Shown here: positions 18,915 through 27,937 of the stretch, piece by piece | How positions within the stretch are numbered: the stretch's first letter is position 1 | Layout of the letters: each line of letters opens with the position of its first letter | Assembly (NCBI RefSeq): GCF_029267215.1 | Contig: NZ_JARIDH010000038.1 | Location: 1-51,165 of the forward strand | Length of the DNA stretch: 51,165 nucleotides | Origin: Clostridium sp. | GTDB lineage: Bacteria > Bacillota > Clostridia > Clostridiales > Clostridiaceae | Direction of reading: 5' to 3' | Notes under the pieces: generated by a model | What the model was told of the DNA's origin: nothing | Seen by the model: only the letters and a program-made list of their open reading frames with translations | Database searches by the model: none | Made by a program: the position numbers and the translations under genes

Positions 18915-21305
18915 TTAATTTATACCAAAAATCTTTGATACAACAACCGTCATATCATCCTTAGCTTTTCCACCACTTAATTCTTTAGCTTTTTCTAATA
19001 TAGCTACCGATAATTCTTTAGGCTGTTTGTAACTAGTCTCCTTTAAAAACTTAATTAGCCAAGTAGTATCAAAACTACCATCATTCTTAACATCTAATAT
19101 TCCATCACTTATATTTATAATGAAATCTCCACTGCCAACATTTTTTTCTACAATATCTATATCTGGTTCTTCTAATACTCCAAAAGGAAGCGTGTTAGCA
19201 TTTATAACTTCTACTTTGTTTCCTCTTTTTATAAAACTTTCTATGGCTCCAACCTTCATAAATTTAACATCACCAGTATATAAATCAATCTTACTCATAT
19301 CTAATGTAGAGAATTTTTCATCCTCACTAAATTTTATACTCATAATTGCATTAACAGCATCAATTGCTATCTTTTCATCAAAACCAACATCCATAAACTT
19401 TTCTATTATCTCTACGGAAATTTTACTTTCAAGACCTGCTTCTGGACCTGATCCCATACCATCTGATATTACAGTTATATAATTACCATCCTTAGTTCTA
19501 GCCCAAGTATAAGAATCTCCTGTAAACTTCTCACCCTCTTTAGTTGCAACAGCAGCATGAGAATTAACATGATATTTTGGAGCTTCTTCTATGATAAACT
19601 CACACATATTAGTTTTAACATTAATATTGCATCCATCACTTCCTATACTCATTTTTTTACCAATGGTTTCACTTATAATAGGAAGTATTGTTTTTATACA
19701 GCTTTGAGACCCCATACAATTTTCAGCTTGCATTTTTATTTTTATTCTTCCATTTTTATCGTTATAACAAAGTAAATCTCCAAAACGAATTCCATATTTT
19801 AAAAGAGATTTCTTAATATTTCTCTCAATGTCAGTACATAAGTGAATTTCACTTCCAAACTCATCAACAATTTCTCCAATTGTTAATGACATATTATTTA
19901 TGTGGTTAGAAAGTATTTTTCTCCCCTCTCCCATTCTACTTCTTAAAGTTTCATTTATCATATAAACATTCATTATATCTTCTAAATTTTTCATTAAAGC
20001 ATATTTTTTAATACACTTCTTCTCAAGTTCATTAGGGAAAACCCCAATATTATTTTCATAATTACTTATTAAATCTGCAAAAGAATTATAAGTTTGATGT
20101 AACTCTCTCTTCCAACACATATATCTCATATCACAATCACTACATGTTCTATCAGATAAATTTTCAACTAAAGCATGCCCTTTATTCTTTATTGATAGTT
20201 TTTCATTTCCAACAAGACTATTTAATGATCTACTCATCATCACTAAAACTTCCGTAAAATCTCTTAATTTATATGTTAACTCATCTTTTATTTTATTAAA
20301 CCTCTCTTCATTAAAGTGATCTTCTTTTCTTTCTTTATTTATTTCTAAAGCAATTTTTTTATAAATCTTTTTAGGAACAAATAAAAATGCTACTGTTCCA
20401 ATTACAACCTCAGTGAATATAACACTATTAAATAAACCAGAATATAAGGTTACGATTACAAAAATTATGTTAAATGAAAGAGCAGTTAATAACTTTCCTG
20501 ACTCTCTAAATATTCCTGCTACAAGACCACAAGCTCCATATATAGCTATTTCCTCTAACAAATTTCCAGTAGTAAACCCAAGAATTATCCCCATAGTTAT
20601 TCCTGCACCAGCACCCATATTAGTATCTGAAATAAAAGCTACAACTATTGTAAATAAAACAGCTACTATATTTCTAAAGCTTACACCACCAATTCCTATT
20701 GTTCCAATCCCAACTATTATTAAACATAAAAATAATTCTATACTTACTATTTCATCCATTGAAAAGAAATGCTGAGTGTTTATCTCCTCAACACATTTTA
20801 AAGTATAATTTATAATATAAAAAATAGGATAAACTAAGGCAGTAACTGCGATTGCGCTTATTAATGTAATAGCAAGATCAACTTCTCCAATTAAAAAGTC
20901 ATAAACAAATAAAACAAAAAAAATCAAAATAAAATTTGATAAATTACTTGTTTTGTTCTTCATTTTTGTCATAGAAAAAATAGTTAGTAAAGCTGTAGTT
21001 ATTATGTAAGCTGGAAAGTTTATTAATTTACTAAACAAAGTTGCATAGCCTAAAATAACCCCTAAACTTGATATAACTATATATTTTCTTTCATAATTTG
21101 ATATAGCAATTAAATAAGCTAGTCCAAATGGAGCCAAACCTTGTATTGCTCCAAAGTTCATATCTAAATAAACTCTACTAATTAACCCCCCTACAACTAA
21201 AGCTATTATTAATCCCACCTTAGAAAGCTCTATATTTACACCTTTTTTTACATTTTCCGTATTCTTTACTCTTTTGTAATTATCAAAATTAACCTCATAC
21301 TGCAT
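18915..21305 (-). CDS. spoIIE: Stage II sporulation protein E, membrane PP2C-type phosphatase
   Basis: Dephosphorylates the anti-anti-sigma factor SpoIIAA, so that sigma-F becomes active in the forespore, and acts at the polar septum. 796 residues. About ten hydrophobic segments occupy roughly residues 20-325, a central regulatory part follows, and the C-terminal PP2C domain carries GDSYTWARTKDG, ISDGMGSGPEAG and NISDGILD. An upstream in-frame ATG at 21326 is immediately followed by AGGAGGG, which serves the ATG at 21305 instead. It is a single-gene unit between the tRNA cluster and tilS, as in B. subtilis. Spo0A control is known in the family; here it is only inferred. Confidence 0.97.
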   Translation of the reverse strand: MQYEVNFDNYKRVKNTENVKKGVNIELSKVGLIIALVVGGLISRVYLDMNFGAIQGLAPFGLAYLIAISNYERKYIVISSLGVILGYATLFSKLINFPAYIITTALLTIFSMTKMKNKTSNLSNFILIFFVLFVYDFLIGEVDLAITLISAIAVTALVYPIFYIINYTLKCVEEINTQHFFSMDEIVSIELFLCLIIVGIGTIGIGGVSFRNIVAVLFTIVVAFISDTNMGAGAGITMGIILGFTTGNLLEEIAIYGACGLVAGIFRESGKLLTALSFNIIFVIVTLYSGLFNSVIFTEVVIGTVAFLFVPKKIYKKIALEINKERKEDHFNEERFNKIKDELTYKLRDFTEVLVMMSRSLNSLVGNEKLSIKNKGHALVENLSDRTCSDCDMRYMCWKRELHQTYNSFADLISNYENNIGVFPNELEKKCIKKYALMKNLEDIMNVYMINETLRSRMGEGRKILSNHINNMSLTIGEIVDEFGSEIHLCTDIERNIKKSLLKYGIRFGDLLCYNDKNGRIKIKMQAENCMGSQSCIKTILPIISETIGKKMSIGSDGCNINVKTNMCEFIIEEAPKYHVNSHAAVATKEGEKFTGDSYTWARTKDGNYITVISDGMGSGPEAGLESKISVEIIEKFMDVGFDEKIAIDAVNAIMSIKFSEDEKFSTLDMSKIDLYTGDVKFMKVGAIESFIKRGNKVEVINANTLPFGVLEEPDIDIVEKNVGSGDFIINISDGILDVKNDGSFDTTWLIKFLKETSYKQPKELSVAILEKAKELSGGKAKDDMTVVVSKIFGIN

Positions 21306-21705
21306 CTTTACCCTCCTAACCTTCAATCTTTATCAACATTATATCAAGATTAAAAGGAAATATTTGTAATTTACTGTTGGAGTATTTTATTTTTTTAAGA
21401 CATAATAAAACAAATAAATTTTAAAACTATATATATTTATGATTTAATTTATAATTTAATTACCAATTTAATGGAAATTACAATTTTATCAACTAACTTA
21501 TTGTCGTATAAAAAGATATTTATGTTTTTACTTTTCAAATTTGTTGAATAAATGAATTCTGTTTTATTAAAATATTGAAATTATTTTTAGACAAGTTATA
21601 TAGAATTTACTTATAATAGTAAATATAAATTTATTATATAAAGAATTATTTATAACAGTTAGTAGTATTTTTATATCAAAATAAAATTTTACTTTTGATA
21701 ACAAA
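21306..21705. other. 400-base AT-rich region upstream of spoIIE
   Basis: No gene seen. It holds the spoIIE promoter (next entry) and two weak look-alikes of the Spo0A box TGTCGAA: TGTCGTA at about 21502-21508 (plus) and TGTCTAA at about 21587-21593 (minus), each 6 of 7. In DNA this AT-rich such matches carry little weight. Confidence 0.4.
21338..21343 (-). promoter_or_regulatory. Candidate spoIIE -10 element without a -35
   Basis: Perfect TATAAT on the minus strand, about 33 bases before the start codon. The -35 position has CAAATA, not a sigma-A hexamer. This fits an activator-dependent promoter such as those driven by Spo0A, but no strong 0A box is at the right distance. Confidence 0.35.
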
Positions 21706-21733
21706 AAAACTCATCTTAAATAAGATGAGTTTT
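21706..21733 (-). terminator. Terminator of the tRNA cluster
   Basis: 13-bp stem (21706-21718 with 21721-21733, aaaactcatctta), T-run on the minus strand. The stem begins at the last base of the first-listed tRNA-Leu CCA end, so the cluster is terminated with no spacer. Confidence 0.85.
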
Positions 21734-21821
21734 GGTGCCGAAGACCGGAATCGAACCGGTACGATGTGTTAGCATCGCAGGATTTTAAGTCCTGTGCGTC
21801 TGCCAGTTCCGCCACTTCGGC
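21733..21821 (-). tRNA. tRNA-Leu (TAA), copy 1
   Basis: 89 bases with encoded CCA; acceptor GCCGAAG/CTTCGGC, discriminator A, long variable arm typical of Leu, anticodon loop CTTAAAA giving TAA. Identical in sequence to the copy at 21999-22087. Last in the minus-strand cluster. Confidence 0.97.
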
Positions 21822-21837
21822 ATATATTAAATTTAAA

Positions 21838-21914
21838 TGGTAGCGGGAACAAGATTCGAACTTGCGACCCTTCGGGTATGAACCGAATGCTCTAGCCAGC
21901 TGAGCTATCCCGCC
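21838..21914 (-). tRNA. tRNA-Met (CAT), elongator
   Basis: 77 bases with CCA. Begins GGCGGGATAGCTCAG, anticodon loop GGTTCATACCC, ends GCTACCA. The fully paired acceptor and the B. subtilis-like elongator pattern argue against initiator tRNA. A CAU tRNA-Ile is the other possibility but the arms fit Met better. Confidence 0.92.
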
Positions 21915-21917
21915 ATG

Positions 21918-21993
<76 letters not shown>

Positions 21994-21998
21994 ATATT

Positions 21999-22087
21999 TG
22001 GTGCCGAAGACCGGAATCGAACCGGTACGATGTGTTAGCATCGCAGGATTTTAAGTCCTGTGCGTCTGCCAGTTCCGCCACTTCGGC
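21999..22087 (-). tRNA. tRNA-Leu (TAA), copy 2
   Basis: Identical 89-base copy of the tRNA-Leu at 21733-21821. First gene of the cluster, 40 bases downstream of a consensus promoter -10. The identity extends a few bases past each end (21731-21823 against 21997-22089), pointing to recent duplication or gene conversion. Confidence 0.97.
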
Positions 22088-22127
22088 ATTTATTTTTGTG
22101 TTGGTGTGTTTCCCAACGACAAGATTT

Positions 22128-22156
22128 ATTATACATAAGCATAGAGGTACTGTCAA
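22128..22156 (-). promoter_or_regulatory. Consensus promoter of the tRNA cluster
   Basis: Minus strand TTGACA (22156-22151), exactly 17 bases, TATAAT (22133-22128): full match to sigma-A consensus. The 5' leader can form a GTTGG/CCAAC hairpin (about 22100-22117). Confidence 0.85.
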
Positions 22157-22303
22157 CATATTTTTATAAGTTTTTTTCAAAAATTATATTAAACATTCTC
22201 TATCCCTTATAAATACTAGGTTTTACTTTTATAAAAATCTAAAACAACTTTTAATATAACAATAATTTTGCCTATAATTATTGAAAAATGTATGCAAAAA
22301 AAT

Positions 22304-22331
22304 AAAATCTCTTAGATACCTAAGAGATTTT
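22304..22331 (-). terminator. Terminator after the S1-domain gene
   Basis: 12-bp perfect stem (22304-22315 with 22320-22331, aaaatctcttag), 4-base loop, T-rich run on the minus strand. Confidence 0.85.
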
Positions 22332-22341
22332 TAAATCAAAA

Positions 22342-22752
22342 CTATATTGATTTTCTTTTTCTTTGTTTAATATCTTGATGTTTCTTAACGTCTTGAAGTC
22401 TTTCTTCACTATCTTTTAAGAATCTTGACATTATATCTTCAAAGTTTTGTTTTGGCTTAGCTTTTCTTTCTCTATCATTTTTCCAATCAACTTCTGCTGG
22501 TTTAACAGATTTTTTCTTTGGTGGCATAGCTTGCTTTATTGATAAGCTTATTTTACCTTTATCATCAACTGATAATACTTTAACTTTTACTTTGTCATCT
22601 TCTTTAAGATGTTCTCTTATATCTTTAACATAAGTGTCAGCTACTTCAGATATATGAACTAAACCTGTTTTTCCTTCCACTTCAACAAACGCACCAAAGT
22701 TTGTGATGTTAATTATTCTACCCTCTAATATGTTTCCTGCCATTAAGGTCAT
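22342..22752 (-). CDS. S1 RNA-binding domain protein, YabR/GSP13 type
   Basis: 136-residue cytoplasmic protein with one S1 domain in residues about 5-75 (AGNILEGRIINITNFGAFVEVEGKTGLVHISEV), followed by a lysine-rich, probably disordered tail. Proteins of this type (YabR, general stress protein 13, CvfD) associate with ribosomes or RNA. GGAGGAATC lies 12 bases before the ATG at 22752; a second in-frame ATG three codons later is too far from it. Its place after divIC is that of yabR in B. subtilis. The exact role is not settled. Confidence 0.9.
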   Translation of the reverse strand: MTLMAGNILEGRIINITNFGAFVEVEGKTGLVHISEVADTYVKDIREHLKEDDKVKVKVLSVDDKGKISLSIKQAMPPKKKSVKPAEVDWKNDRERKAKPKQNFEDIMSRFLKDSEERLQDVKKHQDIKQRKRKSI

Positions 22753-22835
22753 GTTTAAAAGATTCCTCCTTAAATTTATAAATAAAATATATGTTATTTT
22801 TACTAATAACCTTATTTCTTTTGCTTGTTCTATTG

Positions 22836-23132
22836 TTAATCACTACTTTTATTATCTTGAGGTGAATCTGAATTTGTTATAACTTTTTCTCCCTCTTTGA
22901 TCATACCTAATCTTTCTCTAGCCATTTTTTCTATGTATTCATCTGTTGAAGACTGGCTCACTTCATTTTGTAGTTTTTTATTTTTATCTTTAAGCTCATT
23001 AAGTTGAGTTTGTTTTGCTTGTATATCTTTTTGTATTTTATTCATAGTAATTTCTTGTCTAATATAAGATATAACGAATATAGAAATCAATATGATTACT
23101 ACCACATTCTTTAAAGTCATTCTTTTTTTCAC
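22836..23132 (-). CDS. divIC: Septum formation initiator DivIC/FtsB family
   Basis: Bitopic division protein that joins FtsL and DivIB (FtsQ) at the septum. About 98 residues: short basic cytoplasmic N-terminus, TM about residues 8-26 (VVVIILISIFVISYI), a coiled coil about 30-65 (KIQKDIQAKQTQLNELKDK) and the typical ARERLGMIKEGE end. An upstream ATG at 23147 begins the GGAGG site itself, so I take the GTG at 23132, 8 bases after it. Sits between yabQ and the S1 gene, as in B. subtilis. Confidence 0.9.
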   Translation of the reverse strand: MKKRMTLKNVVVIILISIFVISYIRQEITMNKIQKDIQAKQTQLNELKDKNKKLQNEVSQSSTDEYIEKMARERLGMIKEGEKVITNSDSPQDNKSSD

Positions 23133-23227
23133 ACTTATATCCTCCATACGTTAAATGTATGTATAAGTCTATTGTAAACACTATTATACCTTAATTCAAG
23201 CAAATTTTCCCTTACTCCATAACATTT

Positions 23228-23602
23228 TTAGCTTGTGAATGTATTTTTAAATGTATATCTTATATTTTTGAATATTATTCTAATATACTTTAATAGTATA
23301 GCTAAAATTTTATGTTGTATTCTTCTAAAATATTTAGATATGGTTTTTAAATATATTATTAATGTTAAACCCATAAAAATATAAACATACATTCCTAAAA
23401 AAGCGAAATTAAATTTAAGTAAGAAAACAAAAATAAATAAACTACACCAAACCCAAAATAAAATATCCTCTGTTATAATTAGTACCTTACTTTTACAAGC
23501 TCCTCTAACTTCCCTATATATATCAAACAAAAATCCTATTATTATTCCAGATATTATTGCAAAAATAACTATCCTAAATTGAATATTTATATCTAAAAGC
23601 AT
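23228..23602 (-). CDS. yabQ: Spore cortex biosynthesis protein YabQ
   Basis: 124-residue membrane protein required for spore cortex formation in Bacillus. Three hydrophobic segments are visible, about residues 9-27, 43-63 and 66-86, with the family signature FDIYREVRG between the first two and a basic C-terminal tail. The yabP stop is followed by GTG GGG AGT ATG; AGGTGG at 23613-23608 fits best with the ATG at 23602, so I start there rather than at the GTG at 23611. Tight yabP-yabQ spacing suggests coupled translation. Confidence 0.88.
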   Translation of the reverse strand: MLLDINIQFRIVIFAIISGIIIGFLFDIYREVRGACKSKVLIITEDILFWVWCSLFIFVFLLKFNFAFLGMYVYIFMGLTLIIYLKTISKYFRRIQHKILAILLKYIRIIFKNIRYTFKNTFTS

Positions 23603-23611
23603 ACTCCCCAC

Positions 23612-23911
23612 CTATTTGAATATTTTTGAAATTAAATTTCTCCCTCTCTTAAACTTTTTTTTCTTATTCATATAATTGATATTAGTTATATATCCACCTA
23701 TTATTACCTCCCCATTTTGAACATCTAACTTATTCATCTTAAGTCCAGTTCCCTTTATCAAAAGAGGTCCCAATGCAGTTTTTAAACTTATTTTTTCCTC
23801 ATCAAAATTTATAACTTCATTCACTCCAGTAATTGATAAAAGCTTTCTATTTTCTAAAGACATACAACTGTTACTTTCCATAGGTTTAACTTCATTTTTC
23901 TTTTCAGCCAT
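23612..23911 (-). CDS. yabP: Sporulation protein YabP
   Basis: 99-residue soluble protein of the YabP/YqfC family, needed for spore cortex in Bacillus, where it works with YabQ. The core LENRKLLSITGVNEVINFD followed by beta-rich LKTALGPLLIKGTGLKMNK and GGYITNINY is the family pattern. The frame extends to an ATG at 23932, but TAGGAGG lies between that and the ATG at 23911, which I use. It starts after the rqcP terminator and so has its own promoter. Confidence 0.9.
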   Translation of the reverse strand: MAEKKNEVKPMESNSCMSLENRKLLSITGVNEVINFDEEKISLKTALGPLLIKGTGLKMNKLDVQNGEVIIGGYITNINYMNKKKKFKRGRNLISKIFK

Positions 23912-23974
23912 AAGAAAACCTCCTATGCACAAATTATTTATCCTCTCTTAAGATTATTCATTTTTACAAAAAAA

Positions 23975-24010
23975 AATGACTAATATAATTCTTAAATTAC
24001 ATTAGTCATT
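23975..24010 (-). terminator. Terminator of rqcP
   Basis: 10-bp perfect outer stem (23975-23984 with 24001-24010, aatgactaat), inner AATT pairs, long T-run on the minus strand. Confidence 0.85.
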
Positions 24011-24037
24011 AGCCATACTAACTTAAAGAATACCATA

Positions 24038-24298
24038 CTATTCAGTATCTTCTTCTCCTTCTAATATTACATACATATCTTTAGCATTTTCTTTTCTAAC
24101 ATGCTCTGCTATATTTACAACCTTAGCTTTTAATGTTCTATTACCAAATAAAATTTCTATGATATCATCTTCTTTAATATCATTTGAAGGTTTTGCAACT
24201 TTTCCATTTATTATTACTCTTCCACTTTCACAAGCTTCTTTGGCAACAGTTCTTCTTTTTATTATTCTTGAAACTTTTAAATATTTATCTAATCTCAT
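24038..24298 (-). CDS. rqcP: RqcP, S4-domain ribosome quality-control factor (YabO/Hsp15 family)
   Basis: Small RNA-binding protein that, with RqcH, adds alanine tails to nascent chains on obstructed 50S subunits. 86 residues, the same length as B. subtilis RqcP. The S4 domain fills residues 1-60: MRLDKYLKVSRIIKRRTVAK then GRVIINGKVAKPSNDIKEGD-like turn. An ATG lies three codons upstream (24307) but touches AAAGGG; the ATG at 24298 has correct spacing and the family N-terminus. Confidence 0.93.
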   Translation of the reverse strand: MRLDKYLKVSRIIKRRTVAKEACESGRVIINGKVAKPSNDIKEDDIIEILFGNRTLKAKVVNIAEHVRKENAKDMYVILEGEEDTE

Positions 24299-24373
24299 CT
24301 TATTCATCCCTTTCTTAAAAATAATATATAATTAAACCTATTTAATTAAAACAAAAACTCTTTATATTGCTAA

Positions 24374-24400
24374 AAAAGCCCGAGTAAGACTCGGGCTTTT
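24374..24400 (-). terminator. Terminator of the HU gene
   Basis: 12-bp G/C-rich stem (24374-24385 with 24389-24400, aaaagcccgagt), 3-base loop, T-run on the minus strand. Strongest terminator in the window. Confidence 0.95.
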
Positions 24401-24435
24401 CTAAAGTTAGATTAACACAACTTATTTATTATAAA

Positions 24436-24711
24436 TTAAGCGTTAACTCTTTCTTTTAATTCTTTACCTGGCTTGAATACTGGAGCTATTGAAGCAGGTA
24501 TTTTTATAACTTCTTTAGTTCTTGGGTTTCTTCCTTCTCTCTCAGCTCTTACTCTAGTTTCGAAAGTTCCGAATCCAACTAATTGAACCTTATCTCCGCC
24601 TTCTAAAGTTTCAGTAACGCTTTCTATGAATGCTTTTAAAGCTAATTCAGCATCTTTTTTAGTTAAGTTGCTTTTTTCAGCCATGCTTGTTATTAATTCT
24701 GCTTTATTCAC
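24436..24711 (-). CDS. hup: HU family DNA-binding protein
   Basis: Nucleoid protein that binds and bends DNA as a dimer. 91 residues. N-terminal helices (MNKAELITSMAEKSNLTKKDAE), the conserved GFGTFETRVRAEREGRNPRT and the beta-arm ending in FKPGKELKERV are all present. Own strong terminator. It lies between the MazG gene and rqcP, which are adjacent in B. subtilis, so it is an addition to the ancestral order. Confidence 0.97.
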   Translation of the reverse strand: MNKAELITSMAEKSNLTKKDAELALKAFIESVTETLEGGDKVQLVGFGTFETRVRAEREGRNPRTKEVIKIPASIAPVFKPGKELKERVNA

Positions 24712-24918
24712 TTTTACATCCTCCTTAAAATTCCAGTTCTTTACTGCAATAATTGTTTACTAGCTATACAATTCAACTAGTATCAACTTATATTATCATA
24801 ATACATATTTCTTTGTATAGTCAATACTTTCAATTTTTACCCTAAAATACTGATATTTTTGTATTTTAAAAAATTTTTATATTTTTTTATTATTTACTAA
24901 ACTACAAATTTATAAAAA

Positions 24919-26373
24919 CTATTGTTTTTCTCTCTTTTTAGCTTCTTCCCATAATTCATCCATTTCTTCTAAAGTCATATCATTTAAATCCTTATTTTTC
25001 TTTAAAGCTTCACTCTCAATAAAAGAAAATCTTTTTATAAACTTCTTAATTGTTTTATCTAAAGCTAATTCCCCATCAACTTCTAAGAATCTAGCTACAT
25101 TTATACAAGCGAAAAGTAGGTCTCCAACTTCACCTTCTATTATTGACTTATCTCCTGAATTATAAACATCTTTTATTTCATTTAATTCTTCTTCAACCTT
25201 ATCCATAGCAGATTTTACATCATCCCAATCAAATCCAACTTTTTTAGCCTTCTTTTGAACCTTGTAAGCTCTAGTTGTTGCAGGAAGTGATTTTGCTATG
25301 CTTTCCATTTCCTCAGTCAAAGTTTCAATTCCTTTTTCTTCTTTTTTAATTTCATCCCAATTCGCTACAACTTCTTCTGAATTTTCTGCTTTTCCATCAG
25401 AAAAAACATGAGGATGTCTATTTATCATTTTATTTGAGATAGCACCTATTACATCCATAATATCAAAATATCCATCTTCCTTAGCTATGGAAGCATGGAA
25501 TACTACTTGAAGTAATACATCTCCTAATTCTTCTATTAAAGCATCATCATCCTCACTTTCTATGGCATCTAAAACCTCATAACACTCCTCAATAAGTGCA
25601 GATTTTAAACTTTCATGAGTTTGTTCTCTATCCCAAGGACAACCCTCTGGACTTCTTAAAACTTCTATTATATTTAATAAGTCTTGAAAATCTTTTTTAT
25701 TATCTAAATCCTTTGGAATATATATAGAAGTTAAATAATCTATATCCTCTTGCCAATCTAATTCATAAAGAGGTATTTTTCTTATACTTTCTAACCCCTC
25801 AATACCAGCAGCTCTAACGAATATTATCTCTGTATCTTCATCATATCCCTCTAAAAGTCTTAACTTAACCTCTGATGCTATAAAGTTATTGTAAACCTGA
25901 GTTATTATTGTCCCAACTCTCTTATCTAAAATTTGATTTTTCATATCAAAAGCATCAACAATCTTAACCCCTTCTATTGGATCGACCTGTAATGCTTCCA
26001 TCATTGCATCAACAAAGCTAACAGCTGGTAATATCTCATATTCAACATCATTTTCTTTACAAAGATTTATTAAGTTTAAAACTGATTTTTCAGCAACCAA
26101 GGGATGTCCTGGAACTGCATATATTAAATCCTCATCCTTATTAATTTTTGTCATTAAATCTTCTGCAATATATTTATAAACATCATCAAAGCTATCATGC
26201 ATTTCATAAGCATGATCATATGTTTTAAACTTTATACCCTCTTCTTTAAGGAAATCTACTGTTGGATGTTTTTCGGTTCTAAAATATATGTTTTTATTAT
26301 TTTTTAATTCTTTTAAAGCACCAATTGTTAAGGCTTCATAAGCCCCTGGTCCTAGACCCATTATCTTAAGCAT
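24919..26373 (-). CDS. mazG: Tetrapyrrole-methylase-like / MazG nucleotide pyrophosphohydrolase fusion (YabN)
   Basis: 484-residue two-part protein. Residues 1-225 are a SAM-dependent tetrapyrrole methylase-like domain (MGLGPG at 5-10, AVPGHP at 86-91). Residues 235-484 hold two MazG modules; the first has EECYEVLDA at 262-270 and EELGDVLLQ at 281-289, the metal-binding EExxE...ExxD set. MazG hydrolyses NTPs to NMP and pyrophosphate, thought to clean up aberrant or signalling nucleotides; what the fused methylase domain does is unknown. GGAGAA precedes the ATG. It follows the flippase gene by 29 bases, as yabN follows yabM in B. subtilis. Confidence 0.93.
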   Translation of the reverse strand: MLKIMGLGPGAYEALTIGALKELKNNKNIYFRTEKHPTVDFLKEEGIKFKTYDHAYEMHDSFDDVYKYIAEDLMTKINKDEDLIYAVPGHPLVAEKSVLNLINLCKENDVEYEILPAVSFVDAMMEALQVDPIEGVKIVDAFDMKNQILDKRVGTIITQVYNNFIASEVKLRLLEGYDEDTEIIFVRAAGIEGLESIRKIPLYELDWQEDIDYLTSIYIPKDLDNKKDFQDLLNIIEVLRSPEGCPWDREQTHESLKSALIEECYEVLDAIESEDDDALIEELGDVLLQVVFHASIAKEDGYFDIMDVIGAISNKMINRHPHVFSDGKAENSEEVVANWDEIKKEEKGIETLTEEMESIAKSLPATTRAYKVQKKAKKVGFDWDDVKSAMDKVEEELNEIKDVYNSGDKSIIEGEVGDLLFACINVARFLEVDGELALDKTIKKFIKRFSFIESEALKKNKDLNDMTLEEMDELWEEAKKREKQ

Positions 26374-26402
26374 TTTCCATTCTCCTTCGCACTTTATAAA
26401 TC

Positions 26403-27935
26403 TTAATTCTTTAGTCGTCCTTTAATTTCTTCAATACTAAATATTTTAAGCACCACCAATGATATCATATATATAATAATACCCACAAATATAGCTATTA
26501 AGCAAGCTATGCCGTTATTTCCACTATATTTTAACCCTTTTGAATATAAATATAAAACACACCATATCATAAGTCCTGAAGCGAAGAATGGTTTTACTAC
26601 TACATTTATTAAATTTGGAAAATAACCAAATTTTCTAGCCATATAAATTAAATTTAATATCATAACCACTGAATAAGATACTATTGTCGCAATAACAGCC
26701 CCATAGATATTTAAAGATGAAATAGGAACAAGTTTCAAAGTTAAAATTATTTTTATAAAGCAAGCCATCAACAAGTGAATTATAGGTCTATAATAATAGC
26801 CCATTCCTTGAAGTATAGAAGTTGTTATATGAGTTATTATTAAAAATGGAACACTTATAGATAGATATTTTAAGATCATAAATCCATCTGCTTTTCCTGG
26901 AAATAATAAATTTAAAATAGGTTCTGCCATAAAAAAAAGACCTAAAAAACAAGGAATTGAAACAATCATACAAAGCTTCATAGTTGTATTAATCTTTTCT
27001 TCAACCTGCCTTTTATTTTTAAGTGCATAAAGTTCAGATATTATAGGAATTATAGAAGCTGCTAATGCCACTGCTAATGTCATAGGAATATTAGTAAATA
27101 CAGTGGCTTTTCCTGTTAACTGGGCATATAAAATCGTAGCTTCTTGTCCACTTAATCCAGCTTCTAAAAGTTTTTGAGGAACTAAAACTGAATCTATTAC
27201 ACCCATAATACTTCCTACTGCTGCCCCAACTGAAATAGGTAATGCAACACTTACTATTTCCATAAATATTTTATGACTTCCACTTAAATTTCTAAAATTA
27301 TATTCTCTCTTTACTTTCAAATATTTAGGAACTAAATATAATGAAGCTATGAATGCCCCTGCAACAGCACCAAAAGCTGCCCCACCTGATGAATATTCTA
27401 TACCTTTTTTAAGTAAAATATAAGCTAGTCCAACTCCAACAACCACTCTTCCTATTTGCTCTAAAATCTGTGATATTGCAGTTGGTGTCATATTTTGAAA
27501 TCCTTGAAAAAAACCTCTTATAGGTGTTATTAATCCTATAAAAATAGGTGCTAAACATATTCCTAAAATAGAATAATAAGCCTTATCATCCCATTTAAGA
27601 AATGGTAATAAAAGCTTTCCACCTATAGCTAAGAAGATACTTGTCCCAATCCCAAGTAAAATCATAATTTTCAAGGCTTCCTTAACCACTTGAAAGCTTT
27701 CCTCATATCTTCCTAATGCATTCTTTTCTGAAACTAATTTTGAAACTGCTATTGGAATTCCCGCTGCAATAGCTACAAATAACATATATAAAGGATATGT
27801 CATCTGATAATATCCAAGCCCTTCATCTCCTATAAGCATTATTAAAGGCCATCTAAAAAATATGCCAAGAAACTTGGCTAAAATACCCGCACTAGCAAGA
27901 ACAAGACTACCTTTTATAAGGGATTGTTTCTTCAT
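26403..27935 (-). CDS. SpoVB/YabM-type polysaccharide flippase (MOP superfamily)
   Basis: 510-residue membrane protein with about 14 hydrophobic helices, of the MurJ/SpoVB polysaccharide-exporter group that flips lipid-linked oligosaccharides. It starts KQSLIKGSLVLASAGILAK and has GIPIAVSKLVSE near residue 60 and GFFQGFQNM near 143, both typical. At the yabM position in the block. Whether it serves spore cortex (SpoVB), general peptidoglycan or another glycan cannot be told. The ribosome binding site GGAGG lies inside a 16-bp stem that reaches to two bases from the ATG (listed separately), so translation may be controlled. Confidence 0.9.
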   Translation of the reverse strand: MKKQSLIKGSLVLASAGILAKFLGIFFRWPLIMLIGDEGLGYYQMTYPLYMLFVAIAAGIPIAVSKLVSEKNALGRYEESFQVVKEALKIMILLGIGTSIFLAIGGKLLLPFLKWDDKAYYSILGICLAPIFIGLITPIRGFFQGFQNMTPTAISQILEQIGRVVVGVGLAYILLKKGIEYSSGGAAFGAVAGAFIASLYLVPKYLKVKREYNFRNLSGSHKIFMEIVSVALPISVGAAVGSIMGVIDSVLVPQKLLEAGLSGQEATILYAQLTGKATVFTNIPMTLAVALAASIIPIISELYALKNKRQVEEKINTTMKLCMIVSIPCFLGLFFMAEPILNLLFPGKADGFMILKYLSISVPFLIITHITTSILQGMGYYYRPIIHLLMACFIKIILTLKLVPISSLNIYGAVIATIVSYSVVMILNLIYMARKFGYFPNLINVVVKPFFASGLMIWCVLYLYSKGLKYSGNNGIACLIAIFVGIIIYMISLVVLKIFSIEEIKGRLKN

Positions 27936-27937
27936 AA

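Noticed and set aside
22342-22752. S1-domain gene as polynucleotide phosphorylase or ribosomal protein S1 fragment
   Set aside because: A single complete S1 domain with its own start and terminator in the yabR position; not a truncated pnp or rpsA.
23912-23974. Possible sigma-E, sigma-F or sigma-G promoter before yabP (GAATAAT, GGATAAATAA, TGAATA)
   Set aside because: None has both elements at the right spacing; each fit needs at least two mismatches or a short spacer.
26788-26973. Small minus-strand frame inside the flippase gene
   Set aside because: Shifted frame of the same gene; no start context and low-complexity Tyr/Ser/Phe translation.
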